Shown: positions 6,532 through 8,599 of the stretch, in pieces | Layout: every line of letters begins with the position of its first letter | Position numbering within the stretch: position 1 is the first letter of the stretch | From: DATKZB01 sp035528235 | GTDB lineage: Bacteria; Planctomycetota; Phycisphaerae; FEN-1346 | Length of the DNA: 8,599 nt | Direction of reading: 5' to 3' | Assembly (NCBI GenBank): GCA_035528235.1 | Contig: DATKZB010000345.1 | Location: forward strand, 1 to 8,599 | Notes under the pieces: model-generated | Told to the model about the DNA's origin: nothing | Database searches by the model: none | Seen by the model: the letters and a program-made list of their open reading frames with translations, nothing else | Translations under genes and position numbers: made by a program

Positions 6532-7875
6532 ATGACTCAGTCCGCCTCGTCCGGCAGTTCGTCGCCCATGCCCGCGCCGGGTCGCGTGTCGCGCCGGCGA
6601 TTTCTGGCGAGCGCGGCCGTCGCGATGGCGGCGCCGTACGTCGTGCCGGCATCGGTCCTGGGCGCCGACGGCCGCAAGCCGCCCAGCGAACGGATCGGCA
6701 TCGGCTCCATCGGCGTCGGCGGCCGCGGCACCGACCACCTCAACGGTATGCTCAGCCGCGGCGAGACGCAGGTCCTGGCCGTCTGCGACCCGCAGCAGCC
6801 TAAGCGCGAGGGCGCCAAGAAGCGTGCCGAAGACCGCTACGCCGACGACCTCGCCAAAGGGACGTACAAGGGATGCCTGGCGACGAGCGACTTCCGCGAG
6901 GTGCTGGCCCTGCCGGGCGTCGACGCCGTCTTCATCGCGTCGCCCGAGAACTGGCACGCCCTGAACGCGTCCATGGCCGCCGCCGCCGGCAAGGACATTT
7001 ACTGCGAGAAGGCCCTTTCGCTGACCGTGGCCGAGGGCCGGGGCCTGGTCGACGCCATCCGCCGCTACGGCCGCGTCCTCCAGGTGGGCACGCAGCAACG
7101 GTCGAGCCGCAACTTCCGCTTCGCCTGCGAACTGGCGCGGAACGGATACGTGGGCAAGGTCCACACGGTGGAGGTGGGCGTGCCGGGAGGGCAGGCTCTG
7201 CCCAACGCGCCGGCCAAACCCGTGCCGCCCGGCCTCGATTACGAGATGTGGCTGGGCCCCGCGCCGTACACGCCTTACAACGACCTGAAGTGCTCATTCA
7301 ACTGGTACTTCATCTACGACTATTGCATCGGGTGGATCCAGTCGTGGGGCGTCCACCACGTTGACACCGCCATGTGGGGCGCGCCGGGCCTGGCGGCGTC
7401 GACGCTCGAGGTGGAGGGCACGGCCGTGTTCCCGACCACCGGCCTGGCGAACACCTCGCTTACCTGGCGCGTGAAGGCCCGCACGCCCGACGGCCTGACC
7501 TTGAGTTTCTCCGACAACGGCCACCACCCGCAGGGCTGTCGCTTCATCGGCGACAAGGGTTGGGTGCTGGTGAATCGCGGCGGCATCTGGGCCGAGCCGG
7601 CGTCGGTGCTGAAGGCCGCCATCCGGCCCGACGAGGAGCACCTATACGAGTCGCACGACCATCACGGCAACTTCCTGGAGTGCCTCCGGACGCGCCGCGA
7701 CCCCGCCGCGCCGGTCGAGGCCGGTCATGCCGCCACCACGATGACGATCGTTTGCGACATCGCCACCCGCGTCGGCCGCAAGGTCCGGTGGGACTGGAAG
7801 ACCGAGCGGTTCGTCGGCGACGACGCCGCCAACCGGTACCTCAGCCGGTCGATGCGAAATCCGTGGCACATGTGA
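6532..7875 (+). CDS. Tat-exported Gfo/Idh/MocA-family oxidoreductase
   Basis: This 447-residue protein is an NAD(P)-dependent sugar or polyol oxidoreductase of the glucose-fructose oxidoreductase/inositol dehydrogenase/MocA family. A twin-arginine signal SRRRFLAS (20-27) precedes an Ala/Val stretch ending near LGADG, so it is exported folded, probably with its cofactor bound. The Rossmann dinucleotide motif follows (GIGSIGVGGRG, 56-66), then AVCDPQQ at the second strand and FIASPENWHA. The family's usual EKP motif reads E159-K160-A161 here. The C-terminal half carries GVHHVDTAMW, with H275/H276 and D278 as candidate active-site residues. The protein ends in NPWHM, an ending I associate with planctomycete members. 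ATG 6532 is chosen because AAGGAG (6519-6524) lies 7 nt before it and the Tat signal follows; the frame is open upstream to 6430 without a comparable site. The substrate is unknown; the gene lies downstream of a lactonase and a glycosidase-like gene. Confidence 0.93.
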   Translation: MTQSASSGSSSPMPAPGRVSRRRFLASAAVAMAAPYVVPASVLGADGRKPPSERIGIGSIGVGGRGTDHLNGMLSRGETQVLAVCDPQQPKREGAKKRAEDRYADDLAKGTYKGCLATSDFREVLALPGVDAVFIASPENWHALNASMAAAAGKDIYCEKALSLTVAEGRGLVDAIRRYGRVLQVGTQQRSSRNFRFACELARNGYVGKVHTVEVGVPGGQALPNAPAKPVPPGLDYEMWLGPAPYTPYNDLKCSFNWYFIYDYCIGWIQSWGVHHVDTAMWGAPGLAASTLEVEGTAVFPTTGLANTSLTWRVKARTPDGLTLSFSDNGHHPQGCRFIGDKGWVLVNRGGIWAEPASVLKAAIRPDEEHLYESHDHHGNFLECLRTRRDPAAPVEAGHAATTMTIVCDIATRVGRKVRWDWKTERFVGDDAANRYLSRSMRNPWHM

Positions 7876-7890
7876 GCCGCTGCACGACCA

Positions 7891-7928
7891 GGCGTGCCGC
7901 GACGGGTTCCTTGCCGCGCGGCATCGCC
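7891..7928 (+). other. Intercistronic hairpin
   Basis: TGCCGCG (7895-7901) pairs with CGCGGCA (7917-7923), and GGCG (7891-7894) with CGCC (7925-7928), leaving one bulged T (7924) and a 15-nt loop. It lies 15 nt after the oxidoreductase stop and 20 nt before the next start. There is no T-run, so it is more likely an RNA-stability or processing element, or chance, than a terminator. Confidence 0.35.
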
Positions 7929-7948
7929 CACAGATTGGGGCTGACGCC

Positions 7949-8599
7949 ATGAATCTTCTCATTCGCATCAGTGTGGTCATCGGGCTCGTGTGGAGTGCCG
8001 CTGCGATCGCGCCGGGCGCGGAGCAGGGCGACCTGACGCCCGACCAGGCCTTCGAGCAACTCCGGCGGTACGAGGACGGCCAGGACGCCCGCCCCTTGCG
8101 GTGGATCGAGCAGTTCGTCGCCCGGGCTACGGCCGACGCGGCAGGTCGGCTGGCCGCGGTCCTCGCCGACCCCGGCGCCACCCTCGCCGCGAAACGCTTT
8201 GCCTGCCGGTGGCTCGAACTCGTCGGTACCGAGGCCCAGGTGCCGCTGCTCGTCAAGATGCTCGACGACATGGGCACGGCCGACATGGCCCGCACGACGC
8301 TCGAAGGCATCCCCGGCGAGGCGTCGGCCGAGGCGCTGCGGGCGGCCCTCGGGCGCCTCAAGGGGCCGGCCCTCGTGGGGCTGGTCAACGCCCTGGGCAA
8401 CCGCCGCGACACCAAGGCCGTCCCGGCCCTGGCGAAACTGTTGGCTGACGCCGAGGCCAACCTGCCCGCCGCCGCTGCCGTCGCGCTCGGCAAGATCGGT
8501 ACGGCCGAGGCCGCCGCGGCCCTCAAAAGGGCCGACGCCGCCATGGTCCCCGCCATCCGCGATGCGCGGCTGCGGTGCGCCGAACGCCTCGCCGCCGAT
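7949..8599 (+). CDS. Exported HEAT-repeat protein, 5' part only
   Basis: The reading frame is open from ATG 7949 to the window edge (217 codons), so the C-terminus is missing. Residues 1-24 are a Sec signal peptide (MNLLIRISVVIGLVW, cleavage near APGA/EQ). The rest is alpha-helical and alanine/leucine-rich, with HEAT/PBS-lyase-type repeats, clearest at about 141-192 (ALVGLVNALGNRRDTKAVPA, then VALGKIGTAEAAAAL). Such domains are protein-binding scaffolds. In planctomycetes they are sometimes joined to sugar-active or DUF1080 domains, but whether that happens here lies beyond the window. The ribosome-binding site is weak (GGGG at 7937-7940). The gap to the oxidoreductase gene is 73 nt with no clear promoter, so the two may be co-transcribed. 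The start is supported mainly by the signal peptide. Confidence 0.8.
   Translation, partial: MNLLIRISVVIGLVWSAAAIAPGAEQGDLTPDQAFEQLRRYEDGQDARPLRWIEQFVARATADAAGRLAAVLADPGATLAAKRFACRWLELVGTEAQVPLLVKMLDDMGTADMARTTLEGIPGEASAEALRAALGRLKGPALVGLVNALGNRRDTKAVPALAKLLADAEANLPAAAAVALGKIGTAEAAAALKRADAAMVPAIRDARLRCAERLAAD

Noticed and set aside
7642..8556. 304-residue minus-strand open frame at the right end
   Set aside because: It is antisense to the end of the oxidoreductase gene and to the HEAT-repeat gene. The + strand reads a signal peptide and HEAT repeats, so the minus frame is a shadow.

Overview
The window is high-GC bacterial DNA (by eye about two-thirds G+C) with gene content typical of the Planctomycetota/PVC group. 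The clues are a Tat-exported Gfo/Idh/MocA oxidoreductase ending in PWHM, an exported SMP-30-type lactonase, an exported HEAT-repeat protein and hairpin-rich intergenic repeats. The phylum is an inference from protein style; no marker gene is present. All five genes I can support are on the + strand. The long minus-strand ORFs are high-GC shadows of these genes.

Layout. 1-423 has no supported gene. It holds a perfect 20-bp palindrome (90-109), a pair of strong hairpins sharing one core (239-309) and a weak promoter candidate. 424-2519 is a two-gene operon: a single-domain STAS protein whose stop overlaps the GTG start of a complete GspE/PilB-type ATPase. That ATPase has an N-terminal MshEN-like, putatively c-di-GMP-binding, module. 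2520-2776 is intergenic, with a possible promoter. 2777-6261 is a second operon: an exported SMP-30/gluconolactonase-family enzyme, overlapping by one base a large exported protein of glycoside-hydrolase build (TIM-barrel-like middle, GH42-like trimerisation domain, C-terminal beta domain). 6262-6531 is intergenic and carries a 90-bp element with 14-bp terminal inverted repeats that fold into two hairpins, resembling a REPIN. 6532-7875 encodes the Tat-exported Gfo/Idh/MocA oxidoreductase. From 7949 to the window edge runs the 5' part of an exported HEAT-repeat protein.

How the genes may work together. The first operon suggests control of a pilus or secretion motor by two signals, a STAS partner switch and cyclic-di-GMP. 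The remaining genes look like an extracytoplasmic carbohydrate module. A glycosidase-like protein, a lactonase and a sugar oxidoreductase are all predicted to leave the cytoplasm, which would suit release of a sugar, its oxidation to a lactone and opening of that lactone. The substrate cannot be read from the sequence. I see no defence system, CRISPR array, insertion-sequence transposase, tRNA or rRNA. The least ordinary items are the STAS-PilB pairing, the unassigned glycosidase-like protein and the two twin-hairpin intergenic elements.
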